Of a DNA stretch of 64,000 nt, positions 34,469-43,390 are shown in pieces; within the stretch, counting starts at the first letter, position 1; each line of letters begins with the position of its first letter. The DNA comes from RHKX01 sp963823565. GTDB taxonomy: Bacteria > Actinomycetota > Thermoleophilia > Solirubrobacterales > 70-9. Made by a program: the position numbers and the translations under genes. Location: positions 992,001-1,056,000 of the forward strand of contig CAWGLR010000001.1 in the NCBI GenBank assembly GCA_963823565.1. The letters run 5' to 3'. The notes beneath the pieces are model-generated. The model was given only the letters and a program-made list of their open reading frames with translations. It was not told the origin of the DNA and made no database searches.

Positions 34469-35047
34469 TCAGTCCTCGAGCGCCGGCAGCCCGTCGAGGC
34501 TGGCGCCGCCGCGACTCCGCTGGAAGTGCTCGTAGCCCTCGCGGCCGCCGGCGGTCCGCAGCCGCTTGGCGGTCGACAGCGCGTGGTGCTCTCTCCGGCC
34601 CTCGAAGCCCAGCAACGGGACGCCGAAGCCGCAGGAGTCGCCGATCCGCGTCACCTCGACGTCGACGATCGCCCGTCGCGCCTCGGGAAGCGAGGCGTCG
34701 GCGAAGTCGGCCGCCGCGTGGAGTTCGGCGAAGCGCGGGTCGTCGTTGAGGACCGCCTCGCCGCGCCCGTGCAGCCGGAGGATCCGCGGCGGCCCCTCGA
34801 AGGCGCAGAGCATCACGCAGATGCGGCCGTTCTCGCGCAAGTGCGCGATCGTCTCGGCGCCGCTGCCGTGGACGTCGAGGTAGGCGACCCGTCGCCGTCC
34901 CAGCACGGCGAGCGAGCCGATCGGCCCCTTCGGCGAGACGTTCACGTGCCCGTCCGGATCGAGCGGCGCCGTCGCGACGAAGAACATCGACTGGCGCGCG
35001 ATCCAGCGGCGCAGGTGCTCGTCGATCTCGTCGAAGACCTTTGCCAC
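34469..35047 (-). CDS. Pyridoxamine 5'-phosphate oxidase-like flavin protein
   Basis: 192 residues with a split beta-barrel flavin-binding fold. IARQSMFFVATAPLDPDGHVNVSPKG is broken here only by description: the FFVATA and NVSPKG parts are the family strand and phosphate-binding turn. RVAYLDVHGSGAETIAHLREN and RICVMLCAFEGPPRILRLHG follow in the usual order. These proteins bind FMN, haem or F420 and often act as reductases. The GTG at 35047 is chosen because TACCCT lies 6 bases upstream (leaderless type) and the extra 63 upstream codons look non-coding. It is divergent from a small membrane protein gene, 28 bases away. Confidence 0.83.
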   Translation of the reverse strand: MAKVFDEIDEHLRRWIARQSMFFVATAPLDPDGHVNVSPKGPIGSLAVLGRRRVAYLDVHGSGAETIAHLRENGRICVMLCAFEGPPRILRLHGRGEAVLNDDPRFAELHAAADFADASLPEARRAIVDVEVTRIGDSCGFGVPLLGFEGRREHHALSTAKRLRTAGGREGYEHFQRSRGGASLDGLPALED

Positions 35048-35075
35048 GAGGCAAGGGTACGGTCTGGCCGCCGCA

Positions 35076-35519
35076 ATGGCCGCGCCGGAGACCAATCGCC
35101 GAACGACCGCCGCGATGGTGCGGGAGCGCCTGCGCGCCGGGCTGTCGGCGCTCTCGCCGGAGTGGACGCGGCGCGCGACGTGGGTGGAACGGCGAACCGT
35201 CGGCCGCCTCTCCTGGGAGTGGCTGGTCCGGATCAACCGTTGGCTCGAGGTTCTCGGCAGGCTGGCGACGCTCGCCTACGTCGCGTTCGCGGCGACGCTC
35301 GTCTTCGGCGTCGACTGGAAGACGGTCGTCGAGGAGACGCTCAACTCGGGCAGGCCGGTCCGCGGGGCGATCGTGCTCGTGGTCTTGATCCCGACCCTCC
35401 TCTTCGTCGCCCTGCACTCGCTCACCGGGTACGGGCGGTGGCGGGTCCAGCGCGAGCTCTGGCGCCGCGACGTCGAGCGCCTCCACGAGCTCGAGACCGA
35501 GCGCGCTCAGCGCGGATAG
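35076..35519 (+). CDS. Small two-helix membrane protein, hypothetical
   Basis: 147 residues. The charged N-terminal 55 residues (Arg-rich) are followed by two membrane helices (about 63-80 and 96-114), with a short outside loop carrying DWKTVVEETLNSG. A charged C-terminal helix comes last (RVQRELWRRDVERLHELETE). I do not recognise a family. It is followed by 217 bases with no recognisable gene before the isochorismatase gene; that gap contains only GC-rich sequence. Confidence 0.65.
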   Translation: MAAPETNRRTTAAMVRERLRAGLSALSPEWTRRATWVERRTVGRLSWEWLVRINRWLEVLGRLATLAYVAFAATLVFGVDWKTVVEETLNSGRPVRGAIVLVVLIPTLLFVALHSLTGYGRWRVQRELWRRDVERLHELETERAQRG

Positions 35520-35736
35520 GACAACCTGATCAGCCGGTCCGCGCGGAGCGGGCCCCCCGCGACCCACCGGCCGAGCCCGCGACGAGAGCGACCGCCGCCG
35601 CCGCCGCGGCTGTCCGAGTCCCGCGGCGGAGGTCCATGCGGGAAGGACAGCACCCGGACCGGTGCCCGATTGCCCACTCCAGGTGTGATCCGCCAACCCC
35701 TGCGTCAACGGACCCCGCCTTGGGAAGATCACCCCA

Positions 35737-36297
35737 ATGGCCGACGACGGGCAGAAACGGACGGCGCTGATCGTCACCGACGTCCTCAACCCCTACGACC
35801 ACCCGGACGCCGAGAAGCTGGTGGCGAGCGCGGAGGAGACGATGGAGCCGCTGCGACGGCTGATCGCCGCGGCGCGCGAGCGCGGCGTCGACGTGATCTA
35901 CGTCAACGACAACCACGAGGACTGGAACTCGAGCAGCTCGGAGCTGGCCGAGCGGGCGCTCGCCGGGCGCCGCCCCGACCTCGTCGAGCCGGTCCTCCCC
36001 GACCCCGGCGATAGCTTCGTGCTCAAGCTTCGCCACAGCGTCTTCTACGCGACCCCGCTGGAGCACCTGCTGCGGGAGCGCGAGGTCGGCCGGGTGATCC
36101 TCGCCGGCCAGGTGACCGAGCAGTGCATCCTCTACAGCGCGCTCGACGCCCGGATCCGCGAGTACGACGTCACCGTTCCTCGCGACGCCGTCGCCCACAT
36201 CCACGCCGACCTCGCCGACGCGGCGCTGAGGATGATCGAGCTCAACCTCCACGGCGACGTGGTCGGCGCCGAGGACGCGATCGACCAGTCCGGGTAG
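35737..36297 (+). CDS. Isochorismatase-family cysteine hydrolase
   Basis: 186 residues. The catalytic triad of the family is present: Asp15 in IVTDVLNPYD, Lys in FVLKLRHS and Cys in GQVTEQCILYSALDARI, the last next to the typical cis-peptide position. Members hydrolyse nicotinamide, ureidoacrylate, N-carbamoylsarcosine, biuret or isochorismate. This one is not assigned to a subgroup. It stands 41 bases before a small-protein gene in the same direction. Confidence 0.88.
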   Translation: MADDGQKRTALIVTDVLNPYDHPDAEKLVASAEETMEPLRRLIAAARERGVDVIYVNDNHEDWNSSSSELAERALAGRRPDLVEPVLPDPGDSFVLKLRHSVFYATPLEHLLREREVGRVILAGQVTEQCILYSALDARIREYDVTVPRDAVAHIHADLADAALRMIELNLHGDVVGAEDAIDQSG

Positions 36298-36338
36298 GGT
36301 CGATTCGAGGCGGGCCGAATCGAGGCGAGGAGGCCGCC

Positions 36339-36692
36339 ATGGGCTTCATGGACAAGTTCAAGGACATGGCGCGGAAGGCGCAGGAGGGAATGGCGACGGT
36401 GACCCCGAACGCAGGCGACATGGGCTACGCCCAGCTCGCGAACGAGCTCGCGCAGTCGGGAGTGCCGTGCACGGCGGAGATCAAGTCGGCCGCGGCGACC
36501 GGTCAGCGCGACGCGGGCGGTCCTCAGTACGCGATCGAAGTCCGCGTCGAGGGCAACGGCGAGCCCTACGACGCGACGGTCATCCAGTACATCCCAGAGG
36601 CGATGGCCGACACCTACGAGCCGGGAACCCGCTGGCAGGCGAAGGCCGACCCCGACGACCGCACCCGCCTGCTTCTCTACGGCAAGGCCTGA
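36339..36692 (+). CDS. Small conserved-looking hypothetical protein
   Basis: 117 residues beginning with an amphipathic helix (MGFMDKFKDMARKAQEGM). A middle segment follows (YAQLANELAQSGVPCTAEIKSA), then a beta-rich end (YAIEVRVEG, ATVIQYIP, GTRWQAKADPDD, RLLLYGKA) that resembles a small beta-barrel. AGGAGG sits 6 bases before the ATG, so translation is likely strong. No function can be assigned. Confidence 0.7.
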   Translation: MGFMDKFKDMARKAQEGMATVTPNAGDMGYAQLANELAQSGVPCTAEIKSAAATGQRDAGGPQYAIEVRVEGNGEPYDATVIQYIPEAMADTYEPGTRWQAKADPDDRTRLLLYGKA

Positions 36693-36717
36693 GGGGCGCG
36701 CGCCGCGCCTACGCGCC

Positions 36718-36723
36718 TAAGCT
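36718..36723 (+). promoter_or_regulatory. -10 element for the P-type ATPase operon
   Basis: TAAGCT is followed by 7 bases and then the GTG at 36731: a leaderless-type start with no Shine-Dalgarno. Confidence 0.4.
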
Positions 36724-36730
36724 GAGCGCG

Positions 36731-39478
36731 GTGGACACGGCGGTAGCGCAGCCCGAGCACGCGGCTCCCATCGCCGCGGTCGCGGAGCGGCTCGGCACCG
36801 ACCCCGAACGCGGCCTGAGCGAGGACCGCGCGGCGGAGCTGCTCGCGAGCTACGGCCGCAACGAGCTCGAGCGGACGCCGCAGCCGAACCCGTGGCGGAT
36901 CCTGCTCGACCAGCTGACCTCGCCGATGATCCTGACGCTGCTCGGCGCCGGGATCCTCTCGGCGGCGCTCGGCGACGTCACCGAGGCCGTCGTGATCGTC
37001 GTCGTCGTCGCGCTCAACGCCTGGATCGGATTCCGCCAGGAGTACCGGGCCGAGCGCGCGATCGCCTCGCTGCAGGCGATGGCGACCCCGGTCGCGGTCG
37101 TCGTCCGCGACGGCCGGGCCCGCGAGGCGCCGGCACCGGAGCTCGTGCCGGGCGATCTCGTGGAGCTGACGGCGGGATCGATCGTGCCCGCCGACGGGCG
37201 GATCGTCGAGGCGCACGCCCTGCGGGTCGAGGAGTCGGCGCTGACCGGGGAGTCGGCCCCCGTCGACAAGTCGGTCGAGCCGGCGAGCGCCGAGGCCGAG
37301 CTGGCGATGCGGGGCTCGATGGCCTACTCGGGCACCAGCGTCGCCGCGGGTCGCGGCGCGATGATCGTCACGGCGACGGGGATGGGCGCCGAGCTCGGTC
37401 GGGTGGCGGAGCTCCTGCGCGACGCCGACACGGCGAAGACGCCGCTCCAGCAGCGGCTCGACGCGCTCGTCCGCCGGCTCGGCGCCGCCGCCGTCGCGAT
37501 CGTCGCCCTCGTCTTCGTCATCGAGCTGGCCCGCGGCGAGTCGCTCGACACGCTGCTGCTGGGCGCGGTCAGCCTCGCCGTGGCCGCGATCCCCGAGAGC
37601 CTGCCCGCCGTAGTGACGATCACGCTGACCCTCGGTGCGCAGCGGATGCTGCGGCGGCACACGCTGATCCGGCGTCTCTACGCGGTCGAGACGCTCGGTT
37701 CGGTGACGACGATCTGCTCCGACAAGACCGGGACGCTGACGCAGAACCGGATGACCGTCGTCGTCCTCGACATGGCCGGCGACCGCCGCGACCTGGCCGC
37801 CGAGGAGGGCAGCGAGGCCATCGGCCCCGACGCGCTGCGGGAGACGCCGGCGCTGCGGCTCCTGCTCGCCGGCGGGGCGCTCTGCAACGACACGACGGTG
37901 ACGACCGACGGATCGCTCGTCGGCGACCCGACCGAGACGGCGCTGGTCGCGGTCGCCGAGCGCTACGGCCTCGGCAAGGCCGCCCTCGAGGAGAATCTGC
38001 CGCGTGTCGGCGAGGTCCCCTTCGACACCTCCCGCAAGCGGATGACGACGATCCACGCGATCCCCGAGGACCTCGACGCGCCGGCCCTCCTGCGCGGGGA
38101 GCTCTCCGAGCTCGACCGTGCCGCGCGGCCCGGGGGCCGGGTCACGTTCACGAAGGGCGCGCTCGACGAGCTCCTCGACTGCTGCGACGCCGCCGCCATC
38201 GGCACAGCGGTGATCGAGTTCGACGACGAGCTGCTGGCGCGGGCGCGGGCCGCCGGCGAGGGGCTCGCCGCGGAGGGGGTGCGCGTGCTCGGCGTCGCCG
38301 TCCGCCTCTGGGACGACCCCGGCGGCGTCCCCGAGGACGAGACGGCCGAGCGGGGGCTGACCCTGGTCGGGCTCGAGGGGATGATCGACCCGGCGCGGCC
38401 GGAGGTGCGCGACGCGATCGCGACTTGCCGCGACGCCGGCATCCGCCCGGTGATGATCACGGGCGACCATCCGCTGACGGCGGCGGCGATCGCCCGCGAC
38501 CTCGGCCTCGCCGACGAGACGACGGTGCCGCTCGCCGGCGGCGCCCTCGCGCGGATGGACGACGCCGAGCTGGCCGAGACCGCGCGCCGGGCGTCGGTCT
38601 ACGCGCGGGTCGCCCCCGAGGACAAGCTGCGGATCGTCGAGGCGCTTCAGCGCGACGGCGAGGTGGTCGCGATGACCGGCGACGGCGTCAACGACGCGCC
38701 GGCGCTGGCCCAGGCCGACATCGGCGTGGCGATGGGCATCACCGGCACCGACGTGACGAAGGACGCCGGCGACATGATCCTCCAGGACGACAACTTCGCG
38801 ACGATCGTCGGCGCCGTCCACGAGGGTCGCGTCGTCTTCGACAACATCCGCAAGTTCATCCGCAACATCCTCAGCGGCAACGTCGCCGAGGTGTCGGTGA
38901 TGGTGATCGGCCCGCTGCTGGGAATGCCGATCCCCCTGCTTCCCCTCCAGATCCTCTGGCTCAACCTGGTCACCGACGGCCTGCCGGCGATGGCGCTCGC
39001 GGTCGAGCCGGCCGAGCCCGGGGTGATGGACCGGCCACCGACGGCGCTGGACGAGAGCCTGCTCGGCTCCGACCGCGGACGTCGCATCCTCACCCGCGGG
39101 GCGGCGCTGACCGTGCTGACGATCGTCCCCGTCTACCTGCTGTGGAACGCCGGTGACGACGCCTGGCAGACGGTGCTCTTCACCACGATCGCCTTCGCCG
39201 AGCTGGCCGCGGGCTTCGCGATGCGCTCCGAGCGGCTGCCGCTGTGGCGCCTCGGGCTGATGTCGAACCCGATGCTGGTCGCGGCGGTGGCGGGCACCGT
39301 GGTCCTCCAGGTCGCGCTCGTCCTGATCGAGCCGGCGCGCGACGTCCTCGGGCTCGAGCCGCTCGCCGCGGGCCACTGGCTGCTCGCGGTGGCGATCGCG
39401 ATCGCCTACTACGCCTTCGTCGAGGCGCAGAAGGCCTGGTACCACCACCACCGGGCGGCGCGCGAGGCGGAGGCGTGA
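36731..39478 (+). CDS. P-type cation-transporting ATPase (Ca2+/PMA type, P2-like)
   Basis: A 915-residue membrane pump. An N-terminal cation-ATPase domain comes first (GLSEDRAAELLASYGRNEL), then the first helix pair and the actuator domain with VEESALTGES. The phosphorylation site is CSDKTGTLTQNRM (Asp about residue 331) and the hinge is MTGDGVNDAPALAQADIGVAMG. Six C-terminal helices with LQILWLNLVTDGLPA complete it. Membrane helix 4 reads AAIPESLPAVV, with the PEXL-type motif of Ca2+ pumps rather than the CPX of heavy-metal pumps. It probably exports Ca2+ or another divalent cation. The stop overlaps the CocE hydrolase start by 4 bases. Confidence 0.95.
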   Translation: MDTAVAQPEHAAPIAAVAERLGTDPERGLSEDRAAELLASYGRNELERTPQPNPWRILLDQLTSPMILTLLGAGILSAALGDVTEAVVIVVVVALNAWIGFRQEYRAERAIASLQAMATPVAVVVRDGRAREAPAPELVPGDLVELTAGSIVPADGRIVEAHALRVEESALTGESAPVDKSVEPASAEAELAMRGSMAYSGTSVAAGRGAMIVTATGMGAELGRVAELLRDADTAKTPLQQRLDALVRRLGAAAVAIVALVFVIELARGESLDTLLLGAVSLAVAAIPESLPAVVTITLTLGAQRMLRRHTLIRRLYAVETLGSVTTICSDKTGTLTQNRMTVVVLDMAGDRRDLAAEEGSEAIGPDALRETPALRLLLAGGALCNDTTVTTDGSLVGDPTETALVAVAERYGLGKAALEENLPRVGEVPFDTSRKRMTTIHAIPEDLDAPALLRGELSELDRAARPGGRVTFTKGALDELLDCCDAAAIGTAVIEFDDELLARARAAGEGLAAEGVRVLGVAVRLWDDPGGVPEDETAERGLTLVGLEGMIDPARPEVRDAIATCRDAGIRPVMITGDHPLTAAAIARDLGLADETTVPLAGGALARMDDAELAETARRASVYARVAPEDKLRIVEALQRDGEVVAMTGDGVNDAPALAQADIGVAMGITGTDVTKDAGDMILQDDNFATIVGAVHEGRVVFDNIRKFIRNILSGNVAEVSVMVIGPLLGMPIPLLPLQILWLNLVTDGLPAMALAVEPAEPGVMDRPPTALDESLLGSDRGRRILTRGAALTVLTIVPVYLLWNAGDDAWQTVLFTTIAFAELAAGFAMRSERLPLWRLGLMSNPMLVAAVAGTVVLQVALVLIEPARDVLGLEPLAAGHWLLAVAIAIAYYAFVEAQKAWYHHHRAAREAEA

Positions 39479-41112
39479 GCCTGCTGAGCGAGATCGCCGG
39501 CCGGTTGCTGCGGCTGCCCGCGCCCGCCTCCCGCGAGGTGCGCACCGATCCCGACCTCGAGGTCGAGATGGAAGACGGGGCGATCCTGCTCGCCGACCGC
39601 TGGGCACCCGGCGGGGCCGGCCCCTCGCCCACCGTGCTGATCCGCTCCCCCTACGGTCGCAAGGGCGCGGTCGGCTTCCTGTTCGGGCGGATGCTCGCAG
39701 AGCGCGGGCTCCAGGTGCTCGTCCAGAGCGTGCGCGGGACCTTCGGCTCCGGCGGCGAGCTCAATCCCTTCGACGAGCGCGCAGACGGGCTCGCGACGCT
39801 GCGCTGGCTGCGCGCCCAGCCCTGGCATTCCGGCGGCGTCGGGATGACCGGGCCCAGCTACATGGGGATCGTCCAGTGGGCCGTCGCCGACCAGCTCGAC
39901 GCCCTCGCGCCCTCGGTGACCGCCTCGCAGTTCCGCGGCATGACCTACGGCAGCGGCACCCTCTCGCTCGCATCGGCGATGTCGTGGATGCTCGTGCTCG
40001 AGGCGCAGGAGCGGCGGCTCGGGCCGCTGCTGATCGCCCACGGCTTGCGCCGGACCCTGCCGCGCCTCTACCACCAGACGCCGATCGCGGACCTGGGCGA
40101 GCCCGGCTCGCCCGTCGGCGAGCGTGTCCCGATCGCCCAGTGGCTCGACGACCTCGCGCCCGACAGCCCGAACTGGAGCGCCCGCGACTACTCCTCGGCG
40201 GTCGGCGAGGTCGAGGCGCCGGTGCAGCTGATCGGCGGCTGGTACGACATCTTCCTGCCCTGGCTGCTCGAGGACCACCGGGCGCTTCAGGAGGCCGGGC
40301 GGCGCCCGCAACTCGTCGTCGGACCGTGGACCCACATGGCGCCGGACCTGGCCGGGTTCGGCCTGCGCGAGGGGATCGGCTGGATGCGAGCCCACCTGCT
40401 CGGCGACCGGCGGATGCTCTCGAAGGCTCCCGTGCGCATCTTCGAGACGGGCGCCGGGCGCTGGCTGGAGCTGGACGAGTGGCCGCCGCCCGGCGCGGAG
40501 GAGCGCCGGCTGCACCTGCACGCGGGCGGCCTGCTCGCCGCGGCACCCCCGCCGGACGATGCGGCGCCGACGAGCTTCCGCTACGACCCCGCCGACCCGA
40601 CGCCGGCGCTCGGCGGGCCGTTGCTGATGGAGCGCCGGCCGGTCCAGGACAACCGGCCGCTGGAGGCGCGCGACGACGTCGTCACCTTCACCGGCGAGCG
40701 ACTCGGCGGCGACGTCGACGCGATCGGCCCGGTCACGGCCGACGTCTGGATGCGCTCGACGCGGGAGGACACCGACCTCTTCGTCCGCGTCTGCGAGGTC
40801 GACGCCGAGGGCGCGTCTTGGAACGTCACCGACGCGCTGATCAGGCTGACCCGGGAACAGCCGGCGCGCGAAGGCGATGGGGTGGCGCGAGTGCGGTTCG
40901 AGCTCTGGCCGATCGCGCACCGCTTCCGCGCCGGCAACCGGATCCGCGTCCAGGTCTCGAGCGGCGCCCACCCGCGCTACGCGCGGAACCCGGGAACCGG
41001 CGAGGACCCGCTGCGGGCGACGCGGCTGATCGCCGCCGACCAGGAGGTCTTCCACGACGCGGCTCGGCCGTCGGCGGTGACGTTGAGCGTCGTCGGGTCC
41101 CGCCGCGGCTAG
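39475..41112 (+). CDS. CocE/NonD family serine hydrolase
   Basis: A 545-residue protein of the X-Pro dipeptidyl-peptidase / cocaine esterase group. An alpha/beta core has SVRGTFGSGG and the nucleophile in MTGPSYMGIVQW; GGWYDIFLP holds the catalytic Asp and VGPWTHM the His. A C-terminal jelly-roll domain follows (TAGVG-type strands such as PVTADVWMRSTREDTDLFVRV, with RFRAGNRIRVQVSSGAHPRY). It hydrolyses esters or amides. No signal peptide is visible. The GTG overlaps the ATPase stop (GTGA). Confidence 0.92.
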   Translation: MSLLSEIAGRLLRLPAPASREVRTDPDLEVEMEDGAILLADRWAPGGAGPSPTVLIRSPYGRKGAVGFLFGRMLAERGLQVLVQSVRGTFGSGGELNPFDERADGLATLRWLRAQPWHSGGVGMTGPSYMGIVQWAVADQLDALAPSVTASQFRGMTYGSGTLSLASAMSWMLVLEAQERRLGPLLIAHGLRRTLPRLYHQTPIADLGEPGSPVGERVPIAQWLDDLAPDSPNWSARDYSSAVGEVEAPVQLIGGWYDIFLPWLLEDHRALQEAGRRPQLVVGPWTHMAPDLAGFGLREGIGWMRAHLLGDRRMLSKAPVRIFETGAGRWLELDEWPPPGAEERRLHLHAGGLLAAAPPPDDAAPTSFRYDPADPTPALGGPLLMERRPVQDNRPLEARDDVVTFTGERLGGDVDAIGPVTADVWMRSTREDTDLFVRVCEVDAEGASWNVTDALIRLTREQPAREGDGVARVRFELWPIAHRFRAGNRIRVQVSSGAHPRYARNPGTGEDPLRATRLIAADQEVFHDAARPSAVTLSVVGSRRG

Positions 41113-41142
41113 CGGTCCCCCGGCGGTGGGAGACTGCCGCGC

Positions 41143-41763
41143 ATGGGCGCGAGGCAGATCCTCAACCACGTGCGCGGCGCCCCGCTCCTGCTCGCCTACC
41201 GGCTCGTCCCGAGGCTGCGGCCAGCGATCGACCGCGACATCCTCCGCTTCCACCAGCAGCGGCTCGACCTGCCGCTCCCGGCCGCCTACACGCGCGACGA
41301 GATGATGGAGGCGTTCTCGCGACGCGAGTTTCGGTCGGTCCTCTACGCGCGGCTGCGCGCCGAGAGCGGGGCGGGCCACCTGCTGGCGCTGCTGCTGCCG
41401 CGGATCTGCCCCGGGCAGGTCGCCTTCGAGTACGCGTGCGACGACATCGGGCCTGGGCTCGTCCTCTCGCACGGTTTCGCGACGATCGTCAGCGCCCAGC
41501 GCATCGGGACCGACTGCCTGATCTCCCAGCAGGTGACGATCGGGACCAGCGACAAGGGCGGCCCGCCGGTGATCGGCGACCGGGTGCGGATCGGCGCCGG
41601 CGCGCTCGTGCTCGGGCCGGTCACGGTCGGCGACGACGCGGTCGTCGGCGCCGGGGCGGTGGTGATCGACGACGTTCCTCCCGGCGCGGTCGTCGCCGGG
41701 GTGCCCGCGCGGGTGCTGCCGAACGCGAGCGACGCGTTCAGCGCCAAGGCGCGGGGTCGCTGA
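41143..41763 (+). CDS. Serine-acetyltransferase-like hexapeptide acyltransferase
   Basis: 206 residues. A helical N-terminal half is followed by a left-handed beta-helix of hexapeptide repeats (IGPGLVLSHGFATIV, VIGDRVRIGAGALVLGPV, VGDDAVVGAGAVVIDDVPPGAVVAGVPARVL). The histidine in LSHGFATIV matches the catalytic position of serine O-acetyltransferases. The end PARVL is the usual close of this family. It could acetylate serine or a sugar or amino compound. It lies 15 bases before the N5-(carboxyethyl)ornithine synthase-like gene and probably works with it. Confidence 0.83.
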   Translation: MGARQILNHVRGAPLLLAYRLVPRLRPAIDRDILRFHQQRLDLPLPAAYTRDEMMEAFSRREFRSVLYARLRAESGAGHLLALLLPRICPGQVAFEYACDDIGPGLVLSHGFATIVSAQRIGTDCLISQQVTIGTSDKGGPPVIGDRVRIGAGALVLGPVTVGDDAVVGAGAVVIDDVPPGAVVAGVPARVLPNASDAFSAKARGR

Positions 41764-41778
41764 TACGTTCGGCCGTCG

Positions 41779-42921
41779 ATGCGAGAGGAGCTGACGCTCG
41801 GATTGCTAGCCGGCTCGCGGAAGGAGAACGAGCGGCGGCTCCCGATCCACCCGCGCCAGATCGGCTCGATCGAGGAGAGCGTGCGAAGGCGCCTGGTGCT
41901 CGAGCGCGGCTACGGGGAGCGCTTCGGCTTCGGCGACGAGGAGCTCGCGGCGCTGGTCGCCCAGGTTCTTCCCCGGGATCGGCTCTTCGCCGATTGCGAC
42001 GTGGCGGTCCTGCCGAAGCCGACGCCGGCGGACCTCCGCGAGATGCCCGAGGGAGGGGCGCTGTGGGGCTGGATGCATTGCGTCCAGGACGGGGAGATCA
42101 CGCAGGCGGCGATCGATCGCCGGCTCACACTCATCGCCTGGGAGGAGATGCACCACTGGGACCGCGACGGATCGTTCGGCCTGCACGTCTTCCACAAGAA
42201 CAACGAGCTGGCCGGCTACTGCTCGGTGATCCACGCCCTCCAGCTCGCCGGATCGACCGGTGAGTACGGACGGCCGCTGCGGGCCGCGGTGGTCGGCTTC
42301 GGGGCGACGGGCCGAGGCGCGGTCACCGGCCTGGCGGCGATGGGCATCCGCGACGTCTCGGTCCTGACGATGCGCGAGGCCGCCGCGGTCGCCGCCCCCA
42401 TCCACTCGGTCCGGCTCGTCACCTACGAGCGCGACCCCGCATCGCCGGGTCACACCCTCGACCTCGACAGCGAGCACGAGTCGGTCGCGGAGTTCCTCGC
42501 CGAGCACGACGTCGTCGTCAACTGCATCCTCCAGGACACCGATGCGCCGCTGATCCTGGTCGGCGAGCAGGACCTCGAGCGATTCCCCCGCGGAGCCCTC
42601 TTCGTGGACGTTTCCGCCGACCGCGGGATGGGGTTCGGATGGTCCCGGCCGACCTCCTTCGAGGAGCCGATCTTCCCGGTCGGGGAGGGCATGCGCTGCT
42701 ACGCGGTCGACCACAGCCCCTCGCTGCTCTGGGACTCGGCCACCTGGGAGATCGGGCAGGCGCTGAGCCCCCACCTGCGTGCGGTCCAGGGCGGCCCGGA
42801 CTCGTGGTCGGCGGACCCGACGATCGGCCGGGCGATCGAGATCCGCGACGGCGTGATCGCGAACCCGAAGATCCTCTCGTTCCAAGGACGCTCGGCCCAG
42901 TACCCGCACCGGAGGGCCTAG
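41779..42921 (+). CDS. N5-(carboxyethyl)ornithine synthase-like / alanine dehydrogenase-family enzyme
   Basis: 380 residues. The N-terminal part reads like alanine dehydrogenase (GLLAGSRKENERRLPIHP, the RLPIHP signature, then VAVLPKPTPADL). The Rossmann core is AAVVGFGATGRGAVTGLA. FVDVSADRGMGF and YAVDHSPSLLWDSATWEIG then follow the pattern of N5-(carboxyethyl)ornithine synthases, which make an opine by reductive condensation of pyruvate with the side-chain amine of ornithine. The exact substrate here is not proven. TACGTT lies 9 bases before the ATG. Confidence 0.82.
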   Translation: MREELTLGLLAGSRKENERRLPIHPRQIGSIEESVRRRLVLERGYGERFGFGDEELAALVAQVLPRDRLFADCDVAVLPKPTPADLREMPEGGALWGWMHCVQDGEITQAAIDRRLTLIAWEEMHHWDRDGSFGLHVFHKNNELAGYCSVIHALQLAGSTGEYGRPLRAAVVGFGATGRGAVTGLAAMGIRDVSVLTMREAAAVAAPIHSVRLVTYERDPASPGHTLDLDSEHESVAEFLAEHDVVVNCILQDTDAPLILVGEQDLERFPRGALFVDVSADRGMGFGWSRPTSFEEPIFPVGEGMRCYAVDHSPSLLWDSATWEIGQALSPHLRAVQGGPDSWSADPTIGRAIEIRDGVIANPKILSFQGRSAQYPHRRA

Positions 42922-42934
42922 CCGGCACGAAAAC

Positions 42935-42958
42935 AGGGGCGCCGCAACGCCCCTTTCC
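42935..42958 (+). terminator. Intrinsic terminator after the opine-synthase-like gene
   Basis: AGGGGCG (42935-42941) pairs with CGCCCCT (42948-42954) around CCGCAA, with TT directly after. It lies 13 bases after the stop and closes the 36.7-42.9 kb operon. Confidence 0.7.
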
Positions 42959-42987
42959 ACTCCCGATCTATACCGCTTGCGAGGCCC

Positions 42988-43389
42988 TCATGAGGCGTCG
43001 GAAGGTCCCGCATGCTCGCCGAGCCTCTTGAAGAGCAGGCCGAGGACCGGATCGCCGACCTTGAGTGCGCCCTTCAACCGTAGGTTGGCGTCGTAGGTCA
43101 CGCTCGATCCCGTGCCCGCCGGCTCGAAGGTGATCGTGTCCTCCGAGGCGACGGTCGAGCTCTCGGCGATCAGGACGCGCTTGGGCCGTTCGAACTCGGT
43201 CGTCCGGTAGGAGCCGGTCTCCCGCCGGCGAAGCGGCCGACCGCGGCGCCGGGCCCGGGAGCGGGGTCGTGCAGCTCGGCGCGAACCACGCTCGGGTCCC
43301 ACTCGCGAACCGAGCTGAAGTCAGCGAGGTAGTCGAAGGCGTCCTCGACGCTCCTCGTGCTGTTGACGGTTGCGCACGTATCGGGCCAT
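42988..43389 (-). pseudogene. Frameshifted SRPBCC-fold lipid/polyketide-binding protein
   Basis: Three reading frames must be joined. The start is MARYV (ATG 43389, GGAGG upstream); then ATVNSTRSVEDAFDYLADF continues after a 1-nt gain near 43375; then ETGSYRTTEFERPKRVLIAE and the rest continue after a 1-nt loss near 43226, ending at 42988. The joined product of about 133 residues matches polyketide-cyclase/START-like proteins, which bind hydrophobic ligands. The two single-base shifts restore each other in effect only if corrected, so sequence error is as likely as true decay. It is next to the SDR gene. Confidence 0.72.
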
Positions 43390-43390
43390 C

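Noticed and set aside
36677..39607. A 976-codon open frame antisense to the P-type ATPase
   Set aside because: It is composed of His/Arg/Asp/Gly-rich sequence without a fold and mirrors the real gene on the other strand; long antisense frames are common at this GC content.
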